64,000 nucleotides of DNA. It comes from Kocuria rosea (GTDB taxonomy: Bacteria > Actinomycetota > Actinomycetes > Actinomycetales > Micrococcaceae). A program made the translations under genes and the position numbers. The notes below the pieces were generated by a model. It had not been told where the DNA came from. It saw only the letters and a program-made list of their open reading frames with translations, and made no database searches. Location of the stretch: positions 3,038,001 to 3,102,000 of the forward strand of contig NZ_CP035103.1 in the NCBI RefSeq assembly GCF_006094695.1. Direction: 5' to 3'. Each line of letters starts with the position of its first letter. Within the stretch, counting starts at the first letter, position 1. Shown here in pieces: positions 1 through 14,205 of this stretch.

Positions 1-486
1 GTCCACGGCCGCCTCGGGGCGCAGGCCCTTCGCGATCCCGCCGACGTAGCAGGTGGAGACGTGGATGACGTGCGGGTCCTGCCCGGAGGCCAGGAGCGCG
101 TCGTAGAGACCGGTGGCGCCGCCGACGTTGGTGCTGAAGGCCTCGTGGATGGGCGGGTCGAAGGACACGGTGGAGGCCGAGTGGATCACCACGTCGAACG
201 GCTCCGTGATGCCCGCGAGTGCCGACAGGTCCCCCTCGAGGACCGCGGTGCGCTCCGCGAAGACCCGCTTCGCCTCGTCGTCGCCCACGCTCTCCCGCCA
301 GGTGCGGAAGGCGGGCTTGCGCAGCAGCTGCCGCAGCCGCTGCTCACCGCTGATGCTGCCCTTGGGACGGACGACGGCGGTGACGTGCACACCCTCGTGG
401 GCGGACAGCAGCCGTTCGAGCACCGCCTGCCCGAGGAAGCCGGTGGCTCCCGTCAGCAGGACGCGCGTGGTGGGGGTCTCGGTCAA
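1..486 (-). CDS. Fatty acyl-CoA reductase-like NAD-binding protein (3' part outside window)
   Basis: The first 162 residues are visible. A TTG start at 486-484 lies 6 nt after a GGAGGA ribosome site (493-498). The N-terminus has a Rossmann signature, TGATGFLG, followed by a conserved HVSTCYVGG segment. This pair is typical of the extended SDR NAD_binding_4 (male-sterility) family, which reduces fatty acyl-CoA or acyl-ACP to aldehyde or alcohol. The gene diverges from an SDR/PlsC/alkyl-DHAP-synthase-like set, so it may supply fatty alcohol for ether-lipid synthesis. The family call is good; the substrate is inferred from context. Another extended SDR (epimerase-like) role is possible because the C-terminal domain is missing. 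Confidence 0.75.
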   Translation of the reverse strand, partial: MTETPTTRVLLTGATGFLGQAVLERLLSAHEGVHVTAVVRPKGSISGEQRLRQLLRKPAFRTWRESVGDDEAKRVFAERTAVLEGDLSALAGITEPFDVVIHSASTVSFDPPIHEAFSTNVGGATGLYDALLASGQDPHVIHVSTCYVGGIAKGLRPEAAVD

Positions 487-604
487 CGGTGTTCCTCCGG
501 TGGTGTGCTGGTCCGCCGCCGGTGCGGAGCGGGCGGGGGGCTGCGGGCGGGCCCTGCCCGGCGGGCGACGACGACGCCCCTCGAGCGGACCGCACCCGGC
601 TGCG

Positions 605-627
605 CTACGGCTACCGTAGTGTAGCCT
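605..627 (+). promoter_or_regulatory. Inverted repeat and -10 box of the SDR operon
   Basis: CTACGG (605-610) and CCGTAG (614-619) form a perfect 6-bp inverted repeat with a 3-nt centre. A TANNNT-type -10, TAGCCT, sits at 622-627, exactly 7 nt before the ATG at 635, so transcription would start on the start codon. The repeat lies just upstream of that -10 and could be an operator for this gene and the divergent one. No regulator gene is in view. Confidence 0.5.
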
Positions 628-634
628 AGATCTC

Positions 635-1423
635 ATGCTTACCGCTCTCGTGACCGGGGGGACGTCCGGCATCGGCGCCGCGTTCGCCGAAGCCCTGGCC
701 CGCCGGGGAAATGCACTCGTCCTGGTGGCCCGCGACGCGGACCGCCTCGAGCAGACGGCCTCCAGGCTGCGCTCGGAGCACGGCGTGCCGGTCGAGGTCC
801 TGCCCGCGGACCTCTCCGACCGCACCGACGTGGACCGCGTCGCCGCCCGGGTCGAGGACCCCGAGCGACCCGTGGACGTGCTCGTGAACAACGCTGGGTT
901 CTCCGTGAAGACCAGCTTCGCCGATCCGGACACCGGCGCCCACGACCGCGCGTTCGAGGTCATGTGCCGGGCCGTCCTGGTGCTCTCCTCGGCCGCGGCA
1001 CGGGCGATGACGGCGCGCGGCTCCGGCTGGATCATCAACGTCTCCTCCACCGCGGGCCTGGTCACGATGGGCTCGTACTCGGCGATCAAGGCGTACACGA
1101 CCGCGTTCACCGAGGCCCTCGCCGTGGAGCTCCACGGGACGGGCGTCCACGTCACCGCCCTGCTGCCCGGCTGGGTGCGCACCGAGTTCCACGAGCGCGC
1201 CGGCATCAGCGGCTCCTCGATCCCCTCCTTCATGTGGCTCAGCCCCGAGCGCGTGGTCGAGGAGGCTCTCGACGACGTCGCGCGCGGCAAGGTGCTCTCG
1301 ATGCCCACCAAGCGCTACCGGCTCCTCGGGTTCGCCCTGCGGCACCTGCCGCGCGCCGCGGTGCGCCGGATCTCGGGGCTCGTCGCCTCGGCCCGCCAGA
1401 AGGAACGGGCGGCCGGCTCGTGA
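635..1423 (+). CDS. Short-chain dehydrogenase/reductase (possible acyl/alkyl-DHAP reductase)
   Basis: This is a 262-residue classical SDR. The nucleotide-binding TGGTSGIG is at residues 7-14, the NNAG motif follows, the catalytic serine is in NVSSTAG, and YSAIK gives Tyr148 and Lys152. The start is leaderless: no ribosome site, and a TAGCCT -10 ends 7 nt before ATG. The stop overlaps the GTG of the acyltransferase (GTGA), so the genes are translationally coupled. Context with PlsC and an alkyl-DHAP synthase-like protein suggests it reduces the keto group of acyl- or alkyl-DHAP, as the animal DHRS7B enzyme does. This role is inferred; the sequence alone says only SDR. Confidence 0.85.
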   Translation: MLTALVTGGTSGIGAAFAEALARRGNALVLVARDADRLEQTASRLRSEHGVPVEVLPADLSDRTDVDRVAARVEDPERPVDVLVNNAGFSVKTSFADPDTGAHDRAFEVMCRAVLVLSSAAARAMTARGSGWIINVSSTAGLVTMGSYSAIKAYTTAFTEALAVELHGTGVHVTALLPGWVRTEFHERAGISGSSIPSFMWLSPERVVEEALDDVARGKVLSMPTKRYRLLGFALRHLPRAAVRRISGLVASARQKERAAGS

Positions 1424-2205
1424 CCCGCCGCGACCCCCAGGACCCGGTCCCGGTCCAGCGCTCCATCGACGGCGGCAGCGCCGGCTCCTCCCCCGAGGCC
1501 GCGCCGGAGGCCCCGCCCGCGTCCTCCGCGCAGCTGAGCCCCGACCGCTTCCGTGACCCGCGGCGCCGCCTCGCCCGCCGGATCGCCCAGCGGGTGTTCC
1601 TGCAGGGCCTCGCGTACCGCACGGTCCGCCGGACCGTGGTGACGCACCCCGCGGCCGACGCCCTGGACGGGGCGTGCATCGTGGTGGCCAACCACTCGAG
1701 CCACCTCGACGCGCCGCTCGTCCTGGGCTCGGTGCCCCGCCGCATCCGCCGGGACCTCGCCACCGGGGTGGCCGCGGACTACTTCTTCACCGCCCCGCAC
1801 AAGCGCATGTTCACCGAGCTGATCTTCAACGCCTTCCCGGTGGACCGGACGGGCACCGGAGCGAACCGGGGGCTGTCCAAGCAGCTGCTGAAGGCCGGCG
1901 TCCCGCTGCTGATCTTCCCGGAGGGCACCCGGTCCCGCACGGGGAAGATGGGGTCCTTCAAGATCGGGGCCGCCGGCCTGGCCAAGGCCGTGGGAGTGCC
2001 GGTGGTCCCCGTCGCCCTGATCGGTGCCTACGAGGCGATGCCCCGCGGCGCCCGCTGGCCGCGCCGCGGCCGCCCCCGCGTGGTGGTGGCCGTCGGCGAG
2101 CCGCTGGTCGCCCGGGAGAAGGAGCCCACCTCGTCCTTCAACGACCGCATCGAGGCCTCGGTGCGGGCGCTCTACGCCGAGCACCGTCCGCGCATCGACG
2201 CCTGA
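1420..2205 (+). CDS. 1-acylglycerol-3-phosphate acyltransferase family protein (PlsC-like)
   Basis: A 261-residue protein with the two signatures of glycerolipid acyltransferases: NHSSHLD near residue 91 (the HX4D catalytic pair) and FPEGTRS near residues 166-172 (phosphate binding). It transfers an acyl chain to a glycerolipid acceptor at the membrane. The GTG start at 1420 overlaps the SDR stop by the GTGA arrangement. The first 40 or so residues are a Pro/Ser/Ala-rich tail unlike the core. Within this operon the acceptor could be DHAP, lysophosphatidate or 1-alkyl-glycerol-3-phosphate; the sequence does not decide. Confidence 0.88.
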   Translation: MTRRDPQDPVPVQRSIDGGSAGSSPEAAPEAPPASSAQLSPDRFRDPRRRLARRIAQRVFLQGLAYRTVRRTVVTHPAADALDGACIVVANHSSHLDAPLVLGSVPRRIRRDLATGVAADYFFTAPHKRMFTELIFNAFPVDRTGTGANRGLSKQLLKAGVPLLIFPEGTRSRTGKMGSFKIGAAGLAKAVGVPVVPVALIGAYEAMPRGARWPRRGRPRVVVAVGEPLVAREKEPTSSFNDRIEASVRALYAEHRPRIDA

Positions 2206-2245
2206 ACCACCGTCACCCCCCGAGAACCAGGAGAGTACTGCGCAG

Positions 2246-3919
2246 ATGGCACACGTGAAGCACATGAAGTGGTGGGGGTGGGGCGAGGAAGGCGTGCACT
2301 TCGAGTACGCGAACAAGCCCGCCTTCGCCCCGTTCGTCAAGAACGCCCTGGACGTGGACCTGCGGCCCCGGCAGCGCGACACCATCGACTTCTCCACGGT
2401 CAGCGTCCCCGCCTCCCGCGCCGGGGAGCCCCTCCTGGAGGCGCTGGCCGCCATCACCGGCGCAGAGCACCTGACCCTCGACGACGAGCTGCGGATCGTG
2501 CACTGGGCCGGCAAGTCCGTCACCGAGCTGCTGCTCACCCGGGCCGGGGACTTCGCGCGGGTGCCCGACGTGGTCGTGTACCCCGGCACGGAGGAGGAGG
2601 TCGCCCAGGTGCTGCGGCTCGCGGTGGAGCGCGACCTCGTGGTCATCCCCTTCGGCGGCGGCACGAGCATCTCGCGGAGTCTCCAGCCGGATCCCCACGA
2701 GGAACGAACGATCGTTTCCCTTGATCTGGGCCGGATGAACCAGGTCCTCTCGCTCGACGAGACGTCGGGGCTGGCCACCATCCAGGCCGGCGTGCTGGGC
2801 CCGGACATGGAGGAGCAGCTCAACGCCCGCGGGTGGACGCTGGGCCACTTCCCGGACTCCTTCACGCACTCGACCCTCGGCGGCTGGGCCGCCACACGCT
2901 CCTCGGGGATGCAGTCGGACAAGTACGGGGACATCGCCGACATCGTGCGCGGGCTGCGCGTGGTGCGCCCGGGCGGCACCGTGGTGCTGCGCCCCCTCCC
3001 CTCGACCTCCACGGGTCCGAGCCTGCGGGAGATGATGATCGGCTCCGAGGGCAGGCTGGGCGTGATCACCCAGCTGGACGTGCACGTGCACCGCATCGCC
3101 GAGCACCGCGAGGTCATCGCGTACATGTTCCCCACGTGGCAGCAGGCGCTCGTTGCGATGCGCGAGATCGCCCGGTCCGGCATCAGCACCACGTTCGCCC
3201 GCGTCTCCGACGCGCACGAGACCGCGTTCTCGCTCTCCACCCAGAAGGCCCCCGCCACGCTGAAGAAGAAGGTCACGGCCAAGGGCCAGGACGTGCTGTG
3301 GGAGCTGATGCGGCGCCGCGGCTGGGACACCGACGCCATGTGCATCGCCTACGTCTGCTTCGAGGGCGCCAAGCCCGAGGTGGAACGCCGGAAGAAGGCC
3401 GTGGCCGGCATCGTCAAAAAGCAGGGCGCCCTGGTGCTCGGTGCGGGCCCCGGCGCGCTCTACGACCAGAAGAAGTTCGACACCCCGTACCTGCGCGACT
3501 TCCTGCTCGAGCAGAACACCATCGGCGACGTCTCCGAGACCGCCGCACCATGGTCCAAGCTCACCACGGTGCACCAGGCTGTCTATGACGCCGCGCACCG
3601 GGCCTTCGAGGCGCAGGGCAAGACCGGGTGGATCATGTCCCACATGTCCCACTCGTACCACGCCGGCGCCTGCCTCTACTTCACTTTCGGCTACGAGATC
3701 GGCGAGGACCCCCACGCCGAGTACGCCGTGATCAAGAGCGCGATCCAGCAGGCGTTCATCGACGCCGGCGCCACGCTGTCCCACCACCACGGGGTGGGAC
3801 TCGAGCACAGCCCCTGGATGGAGCAGGACGTCTCCCCCGAGGGCGTGCAGCTCCTGCGCAGCCTGTTCGCCGCGGCGGACCCGGGCGGCAACTTCAACCC
3901 CGGCAAGATCGTCGGCTGA
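2246..3919 (+). CDS. Alkyldihydroxyacetonephosphate synthase-like FAD enzyme
   Basis: A 557-residue flavoprotein. The N-terminus carries MKWWGWG (residues 7-13), matching the MKWNGWG segment of animal AGPS. The FAD-binding PCMH domain has IPFGGGTS around residues 134-140, and further blocks such as GGWAATRSSGM and IMGSEG-like MIGSEG follow AGPS closely. The C-terminal part has SHSYHAGACLYFTF and the active-site triple histidine SHHHGVG (about 512-518). AGPS swaps the acyl chain of acyl-DHAP for a fatty alcohol and creates the ether bond. The ATG at 2246 follows an AGGAG at 2229-2233. D-lactate dehydrogenase-type oxidases are relatives, but the triple histidine favours AGPS. Confidence 0.85.
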   Translation: MAHVKHMKWWGWGEEGVHFEYANKPAFAPFVKNALDVDLRPRQRDTIDFSTVSVPASRAGEPLLEALAAITGAEHLTLDDELRIVHWAGKSVTELLLTRAGDFARVPDVVVYPGTEEEVAQVLRLAVERDLVVIPFGGGTSISRSLQPDPHEERTIVSLDLGRMNQVLSLDETSGLATIQAGVLGPDMEEQLNARGWTLGHFPDSFTHSTLGGWAATRSSGMQSDKYGDIADIVRGLRVVRPGGTVVLRPLPSTSTGPSLREMMIGSEGRLGVITQLDVHVHRIAEHREVIAYMFPTWQQALVAMREIARSGISTTFARVSDAHETAFSLSTQKAPATLKKKVTAKGQDVLWELMRRRGWDTDAMCIAYVCFEGAKPEVERRKKAVAGIVKKQGALVLGAGPGALYDQKKFDTPYLRDFLLEQNTIGDVSETAAPWSKLTTVHQAVYDAAHRAFEAQGKTGWIMSHMSHSYHAGACLYFTFGYEIGEDPHAEYAVIKSAIQQAFIDAGATLSHHHGVGLEHSPWMEQDVSPEGVQLLRSLFAAADPGGNFNPGKIVG

Positions 3920-3940
3920 CCCTCCCGGGCCCGTACAGAG

Positions 3941-3980
3941 CAGAGCAGGCCCCCACCGTTGCCGGTGGGGGCCTGCTCTG
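3941..3980 (+). terminator. Intrinsic terminator of the lipid operon
   Basis: Perfect 18-bp stem (3941-3958 with 3963-3980) with a 4-nt loop, followed by TTGTTGTT. It ends the plus-strand operon and faces the terminator of the rRNA operon. Confidence 0.9.
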
Positions 3981-4006
3981 TTGTTGTTCGGGGTGTTAAA
4001 TGCGGG

Positions 4007-4036
4007 GAGCCCCCGCACCGTGTGGTGCGGGGGCTC
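4007..4036 (-). terminator. Terminator of the rRNA operon
   Basis: Perfect 13-bp stem (4007-4019 with 4024-4036) with a GTGT loop, about 17 nt beyond the 3' end of 5S rRNA on the minus strand. Confidence 0.85.
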
Positions 4037-4052
4037 GACCCTGGTGGTGTGG

Positions 4053-4170
4053 TCCGGCGGTGTCCTACTCTCCCACACCCTTCCGGGTGCAGTACCATCG
4101 GCGCTGCGGGTCTTAGCTTCCGGGTTCGGGATGGGACCGGGCGTTTCCCCCACGCTATGACCGCCGTAAC
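4053..4170 (-). rRNA. rrf: 5S ribosomal RNA
   Basis: About 118 nt. Read on the minus strand it begins GTTACGGCGGTC and closes with the complementary GACACCGCCGG end, with the conserved CCCATCCCGAACC core between. It is the last gene of the rRNA operon. Ends are accurate to a few bases. Confidence 0.95.
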
Positions 4171-4392
4171 TCTGGTGCCCGACCCCGTGCGCCGCTGGGG
4201 CGTGCCGGCCGTGGGCCGGTGTACGGGGTGGGTAAGTCACTGTGGTTGTCCGCCCGTGGTGGGCGGTATTCAGTTGTGGGTCTTCACCGACAACCGTGGG
4301 GGTTGTTGGTTGGGAGCCGTATAGTGGACGCGGTGTTCTGTGGTGACCCCACCCATGTTCCCAACACGTGTTGGGGGTGGGGGTGTGGTGTA
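4171..4392 (-). other. 23S-5S spacer with 3' half of the 23S processing stem
   Basis: No gene seen. It carries 4319-4332 and 4333-4342, which are exact complements of 7684-7697 and 7521-7530 in the 16S-23S spacer. These two paired blocks would bring the ends of 23S together for RNase III-type processing. An internal inverted repeat, CCAACACGTGTTGG, lies near 4361-4374. Confidence 0.7.
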
Positions 4393-9638
<5,246 letters not shown>

Positions 9639-9823
9639 AAAAACAACGAAAACATCAAACCCCGGCTGAAAATGTCGCCACCACCCCACGGAGGCAGGAC
9701 GGCGACAACCAATCAACCGAATAAAACATCCGGTATCAACAAACATGGCACACTATTGAGTTCTCAAACAACAGACCGATCAGCCGTGTCTCGCTTGACA
9801 CCTTGCTGCCGGAGTGCTCTGCA
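9639..9823 (-). other. 16S leader with boxA-like site
   Basis: Transcribed leader between the promoter and 16S. A boxA-like TTGTTTGAGAACTCAATAG lies at 9753-9771 (minus strand). A 7-bp inverted repeat (9673-9679 with 9701-9707) could form a leader hairpin. No gene is seen. Confidence 0.65.
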
Positions 9824-9853
9824 ACCTTAGCCCTTCCGGTCGACCCCGGTCAA
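9824..9853 (-). promoter_or_regulatory. rRNA operon promoter
   Basis: On the minus strand, -35 TTGACC (9848-9853), an 18-nt spacer, and -10 TAAGGT (9824-9829), about 190 nt upstream of 16S. The same -35 and spacing recur before tRNA-Ser(GCT). The stretch from here to 10139 holds no gene I can support. Confidence 0.8.
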
Positions 9854-10139
9854 TCTCAGGTGAACTCTTGGTTACCTGATCGTGACGGCGCCGCCTTCCA
9901 GCGAAGCTCACAATCTCCCACCCTAACACTCTTCCGCTCCCGTGCAACTCGCTGGCTGCTCGGTCGGGACCGTTCGGTGGGGGATGCCGCCCCGTGGATC
10001 TCCCGGAGGAGTTCCTCGCCGCGACGACTTGGATGAAGTTACTCGGTTTCCGCGGCCCGTGCAAACCGGCCTCCCGGACCCGCCGCCGCCGCCCGCCGGC
10101 GGTTTCTCCGGGCGCCCCGCATCCGGTCCCGGGACGGCG

Positions 10140-10171
10140 GAAGGGCCCGGATCCGAGGATCCGGGCCCTTC
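10140..10171 (-). terminator. Terminator after mak-glgB
   Basis: Perfect 13-bp stem (10140-10152 with 10159-10171) with a 6-nt loop, 43 nt past the glgB stop. Confidence 0.85.
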
Positions 10172-10213
10172 CCGTGACTCCGGCCGGCTCCCGCGGGAAC
10201 GGCCGGGGCCGGC

Positions 10214-13200
10214 TCAGTGCTCGGCCGGCTTGAGGTACAGGACGGCGAGCGGCGGGACGGTCAGCTCGACCGAGGCGGGGTTGCCGTTGTGGGCGCCCTC
10301 GGTGGCGGTGACCTTGCCGAGGTTGCCCACGCCCGAACCGCCGAAGAGCTCGGAGTCCGTGTTGAGCGCCTCGACCCACTCCCCCGCCCACGGGAGGCCC
10401 AGCCGGAAGTTCTCGTGCGGGTTGCCAGCGAAGTTCGCCACGCACACGAGCGGGTTGCCCTGCTCGTCCCAGCGTGTGAAGGACAGCGTGTTGCGCCCGG
10501 CGTCGGCCGCGTCGATCCACTCGAACCCCGCGGGGTTGTTGTCCCGCTCGTACAGCGCGGGGGTCTCCCGGTAGATCCCGTTGAGGGTGCGGACCAGCTC
10601 CTGGACGCCCTTGTGCGGCGGGGTCTCCGAGAGCCACCAGTCGAGGCCGTGCTCCTGGGACCACTCGGACTCCTGGGCGTACTCCGTGCCCATGAAGATC
10701 AGCTGCTTGCCGGGGTGGGCCCACATGAACGCCAGGTAGGCGCGGACGTTGGCGAGCTGCTGCCACCGGTCGCCCGGCATCTTGCGCAGGAGGGAGCCCT
10801 TGCCGTAGACGACCTCGTCGTGGGAGATCGGGAGCAGGAAGTTCTCCGAGAACGCGTAGACCAGCGAGAACGTGAGCTTGTTGTGGTGGTAGTACCGGTT
10901 GACCGGGTCCTCCGCCATGTACTCGAGGGTGTCGTTCATCCACCCCATGTTCCACTTGAGCCCGAAGCCCAGCCCGTCGGCGTCGGTCGGCCGGGTCACG
11001 CCCGGGTAGGACGTCGACTCCTCGGCGATCATGACGATCCCCGGGGTGCGCTTGTACGCGGTGGCGTTGGCCTCCTTGAGGAACGCGATCGCCTCGAGGT
11101 TCTCGCGGCCGCCGAAGACGTTGGGCTCCCACTCCCCCTCGTTGCGCGAGTAGTCCAGGTAGAGCATGGACGCGACCGCGTCCACGCGCAGGCCGTCCAC
11201 GTGGAACTCCTCGAGCCAGTAGGAGGCGTTGGCCACCAGGAAGTTCCGGACCTCGTTGCGGCCGTAGTCGGGGATCAGCGTCCCCCAGTCCTTGTGCTCG
11301 CCGCGGCGGGGGTCGGCGTGCTCGTACAGGGGCTCGCCGTCGAAGCGGGCCAGTGCCCACTCGTCCTTCGGGAAGTGGCCCGGGACCCAGTCCACGATCA
11401 CGCCGATGCCGGCCTGGTGCAGCTTGTCCACGAGGTAGCGGAACTCGTCCGGGCTGCCGAAGCGGGAGGACGGCGCGTAGTAGGACGTCACCTGGTAGCC
11501 CCAGGACCCGCCGAACGGGTGCTCGGCCACGGGCATGAACTCCACGTGGGTGAAGCCCTGCCACGTGAGGTACTCGACGAGCTCCTTCGCGAGGTCCTTG
11601 TAGCCGAGGCCCTTGCGCCACGAGCCGATGTGCAGCTCGTAGACGCTCATGGGCGCGTTGTGCGGATCGGTCGCCGCCCGGCGCGCCATCCAGGCGTCGT
11701 CCTGGAACTCGTAGTCGGACTCGAAGACGCGGGACGCCGTGGACGGCGGCACCTCGGTGCCGAAGGCCATGGGGTCCGCCTTCTCGCGCCAGCCGCCGTC
11801 CCGGCCGAGGATGCGGAACTTGTAGGTGGCGCCGGAGCCCAGGCCCGGGACGAAGATCTCCCACACGCCCGAGGAGCCGAGGGAGCGCATGGCGTGCTCG
11901 CTGCCGTCCCAGCCGTTGAAGTCGCCGATGACCCGCACCGCCTGGGCGTTGGGCGCCCACACGGCGAAGGCCACGCCGGTGATGTCGCCCATCGCGGAGG
12001 GGTAGCGGCGCACGTGCGCGCCGAGGACGGTCCACAGCGTCTCGTGGCGGCCCTCGCCGATGAGGTGGAGGTCCAGCTCGCCGAGGGTCGGCCCGAAGCG
12101 GTACGGGTCGTCCAGCCGCTGCGGCTCCAGGTCCCGGTAGGTCACGTCCACGCGGTAGTCGGGGATCCGGCCCGGCTCGTGCGCGGGGACCACGCCCGTG
12201 AAGATGCCGCCCCACTCGTGCTCGAGCTCGAAGGTGCCGTCCTGCGTCACGACCGCGACCGCGGTCGCGAACCGGCGCAGCGTGCGCACGGTGACGCTGC
12301 CGTCCGGGTTCAGGTGCGCGCCCAGGACGCTGTGCGGGTCGTGGTGGCGGCCCTCGGACACGGCGGCCAGCACGTGCTCGGCCACGTGCACCGGTCCCGC
12401 AGGGGCCACGTCGTGGCCGGCCGGGACGGCGCGGGACTTCTGGACGGGGTCGGATCGGTCCTGCGGAGTGCTGGCGCTCACTGCGTCCTCGATTTCCGTT
12501 CCCGCTGCCGCAGGGATGAGCCGCGCGGAGCGGGAGCTGTCGTCGTCGTGGTCGGTGCCGGGGGCGGGGTCCGCACCGGCGGTATCAGGGTTCACGCTAC
12601 GCGACCGGAGGCTCTCCAGTGAACGGCGAACCGCCGCTGCCGGGACGTCCACCCAGTCGGGGCGGTTGCGCTGCTCGTAGACGACCTCATACAGGGCCTT
12701 GTCCAGCCACAGCGCCTGGAACAGCGGGGAACCGCGGTCCACCGGGTGCCCGGCGCCCTGCTCGTAGCCCGCCAGGAACGCGTCGCCGGCGCGCCGGCCC
12801 CACGCCTCGGCGTCCGCCGCGCCGGCACGGGCGCCGAAGGCGGCGGCGTAGTCGAAGGAGCGCAGCATGCCGACCACGTCGCGCAGGGCGACGTCCGGCC
12901 GGGTGCGCTCCTCGATGGCGCGCAGGGGCTCCCCCTCGAAGTCGAGCACCTTGAACTGCCCGTCCTCGGTCTGCAGGACCTGGCCCAGGTGGTAGTCGCC
13001 GTGGATGCGCTGCAGCGGGGGCAGCTCCGGCACGTCGTCGAGGGAGGTGATCAGCTGGTCGAGGGCGGCCGAGTGCTCCGAGAACAGGGAGCCGGTCTCC
13101 GTGCGGGCCCAGCGCAGGCGTCCGCCGAGGTCGTTCAGGAGGCGGGCGCGGGCGTCGTCGTCGGGGACGTCCGCGCCGAACGCGCGGCCCAGGTCGCGGT

Positions 13201-14152
13201 GCACGCGCGCGGTGGTGCGGCCCAGTTCGCGGGCCTCCTCGGTGAAGTCCGTGCCCTGCTCCGCGGCCTCGACGGCCCGGCCCCACGCGTCGGCGGAGCC
13301 GGCGAGGAACTCGGTGGCCACGGCCAGCTGGCCCTGCACGGTGCTCAGCCCGGTGCGCCAGCGGGCGTCGAGCCACCCGAAGGTGCTCGGCACCGCGGGG
13401 CAGCCGAGCGCGGTGAGCTCGCGACCCACCTCCACGTCCGGGTTGTCGCCCTCCCCCAGCACGCGGAAGAACTTCACGATCACGGCGTCGGCGTCCGCCC
13501 GGCCCGCGGGCGGGGTGAGGATCACCGAGGAGTTCGACTGCTCGCTCGAGATCACGCGGACCTGCGCGGGCGTCTCGACCGCGTAGGGGACGCGCAGCAC
13601 GTCGGCGTGCGCGCCCGTCACGGTCAGCCCCAGCGGGCCCGAGCTGAGCTGCTCCGCGCGCTGCATGAGCCCCAGGACCGGCCCGACGAACGCCGGGTCG
13701 CCGACCCCGTCGTAGACCCAGGGGCCGGCCACGGCGTCCTCCGCACCGGGCAGCGGCAGCCCGGTGCGGTGGGCCACGGCACGGCCGGCGCGGGCGGCCC
13801 GGTCCCGGAGGAAGCGCGCGGCCCGGCGCGGGGTGGCGGTCTCCTCCGCCGGGACGCCCGTCCCGGCGTCCTCGGCCGCGGCGGGCGCCAGCTCGCCGAC
13901 GAGGAAGCGCTCGGCGCCCTCCAGGGGCGCGGCGCGGAAGCTCAGCGGCACCTGGAGCAGCTCGGTGCGCGCCCCCTCGGAGGCCTCGACCAGCAGGAGC
14001 CGGGCGCCGGCGCCCTCCTGGTCCGGGAGGGCCAGCTGGGCGACGACCCGCAGCTCCGTGCCCGCACCGCCGTCCGCGAAGGGGAACCACCGCTGCCGCG
14101 GCAGCCACCGGCGCAGGAGGTCGAGGAGCTCGTGGGGGTGCTGGTCGGTCAT
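10214..14152 (-). CDS. mak-glgB: Maltokinase-1,4-alpha-glucan branching enzyme fusion
   Basis: One uninterrupted 1312-residue reading frame. Residues about 1-500 are a maltokinase: HGDYHLGQ near 383-390 and DFEGEP near 401-407 are its catalytic and metal-binding motifs. A Pro/Asp/Ser-rich linker of about 80 residues leads to a full GH13 branching enzyme with a CBM48-like region, nucleophile in RVDAVAS, acid/base in AEEST and ISHDE. The kinase makes maltose-1-phosphate for GlgE, and GlgB branches the glucan that GlgE makes. The ATG has a good GGAAGGAC site, 53 nt after treS. An internal GTG in the linker (near 12595) might give separate GlgB, but it lacks a well-placed ribosome site. Confidence 0.88.
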   Translation of the reverse strand: MTDQHPHELLDLLRRWLPRQRWFPFADGGAGTELRVVAQLALPDQEGAGARLLLVEASEGARTELLQVPLSFRAAPLEGAERFLVGELAPAAAEDAGTGVPAEETATPRRAARFLRDRAARAGRAVAHRTGLPLPGAEDAVAGPWVYDGVGDPAFVGPVLGLMQRAEQLSSGPLGLTVTGAHADVLRVPYAVETPAQVRVISSEQSNSSVILTPPAGRADADAVIVKFFRVLGEGDNPDVEVGRELTALGCPAVPSTFGWLDARWRTGLSTVQGQLAVATEFLAGSADAWGRAVEAAEQGTDFTEEARELGRTTARVHRDLGRAFGADVPDDDARARLLNDLGGRLRWARTETGSLFSEHSAALDQLITSLDDVPELPPLQRIHGDYHLGQVLQTEDGQFKVLDFEGEPLRAIEERTRPDVALRDVVGMLRSFDYAAAFGARAGAADAEAWGRRAGDAFLAGYEQGAGHPVDRGSPLFQALWLDKALYEVVYEQRNRPDWVDVPAAAVRRSLESLRSRSVNPDTAGADPAPGTDHDDDSSRSARLIPAAAGTEIEDAVSASTPQDRSDPVQKSRAVPAGHDVAPAGPVHVAEHVLAAVSEGRHHDPHSVLGAHLNPDGSVTVRTLRRFATAVAVVTQDGTFELEHEWGGIFTGVVPAHEPGRIPDYRVDVTYRDLEPQRLDDPYRFGPTLGELDLHLIGEGRHETLWTVLGAHVRRYPSAMGDITGVAFAVWAPNAQAVRVIGDFNGWDGSEHAMRSLGSSGVWEIFVPGLGSGATYKFRILGRDGGWREKADPMAFGTEVPPSTASRVFESDYEFQDDAWMARRAATDPHNAPMSVYELHIGSWRKGLGYKDLAKELVEYLTWQGFTHVEFMPVAEHPFGGSWGYQVTSYYAPSSRFGSPDEFRYLVDKLHQAGIGVIVDWVPGHFPKDEWALARFDGEPLYEHADPRRGEHKDWGTLIPDYGRNEVRNFLVANASYWLEEFHVDGLRVDAVASMLYLDYSRNEGEWEPNVFGGRENLEAIAFLKEANATAYKRTPGIVMIAEESTSYPGVTRPTDADGLGFGLKWNMGWMNDTLEYMAEDPVNRYYHHNKLTFSLVYAFSENFLLPISHDEVVYGKGSLLRKMPGDRWQQLANVRAYLAFMWAHPGKQLIFMGTEYAQESEWSQEHGLDWWLSETPPHKGVQELVRTLNGIYRETPALYERDNNPAGFEWIDAADAGRNTLSFTRWDEQGNPLVCVANFAGNPHENFRLGLPWAGEWVEALNTDSELFGGSGVGNLGKVTATEGAHNGNPASVELTVPPLAVLYLKPAEH

Positions 14153-14205
14153 GGGATCGGGTCCTTCCGGGACGGGCGAGGAGGTGGCCGGACGCACGGA
14201 CGCGC

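Noticed and set aside
626..1345. Long minus-strand frame opposite the SDR
   Set aside because: Antisense shadow of a high-GC gene: no start signal and no family motif, while the plus strand encodes a clear SDR.
9795..9800. TTGACA on the plus strand upstream of the rRNA operon
   Set aside because: No -10 at proper distance and no plus-strand gene follows; the functional promoter is on the minus strand.
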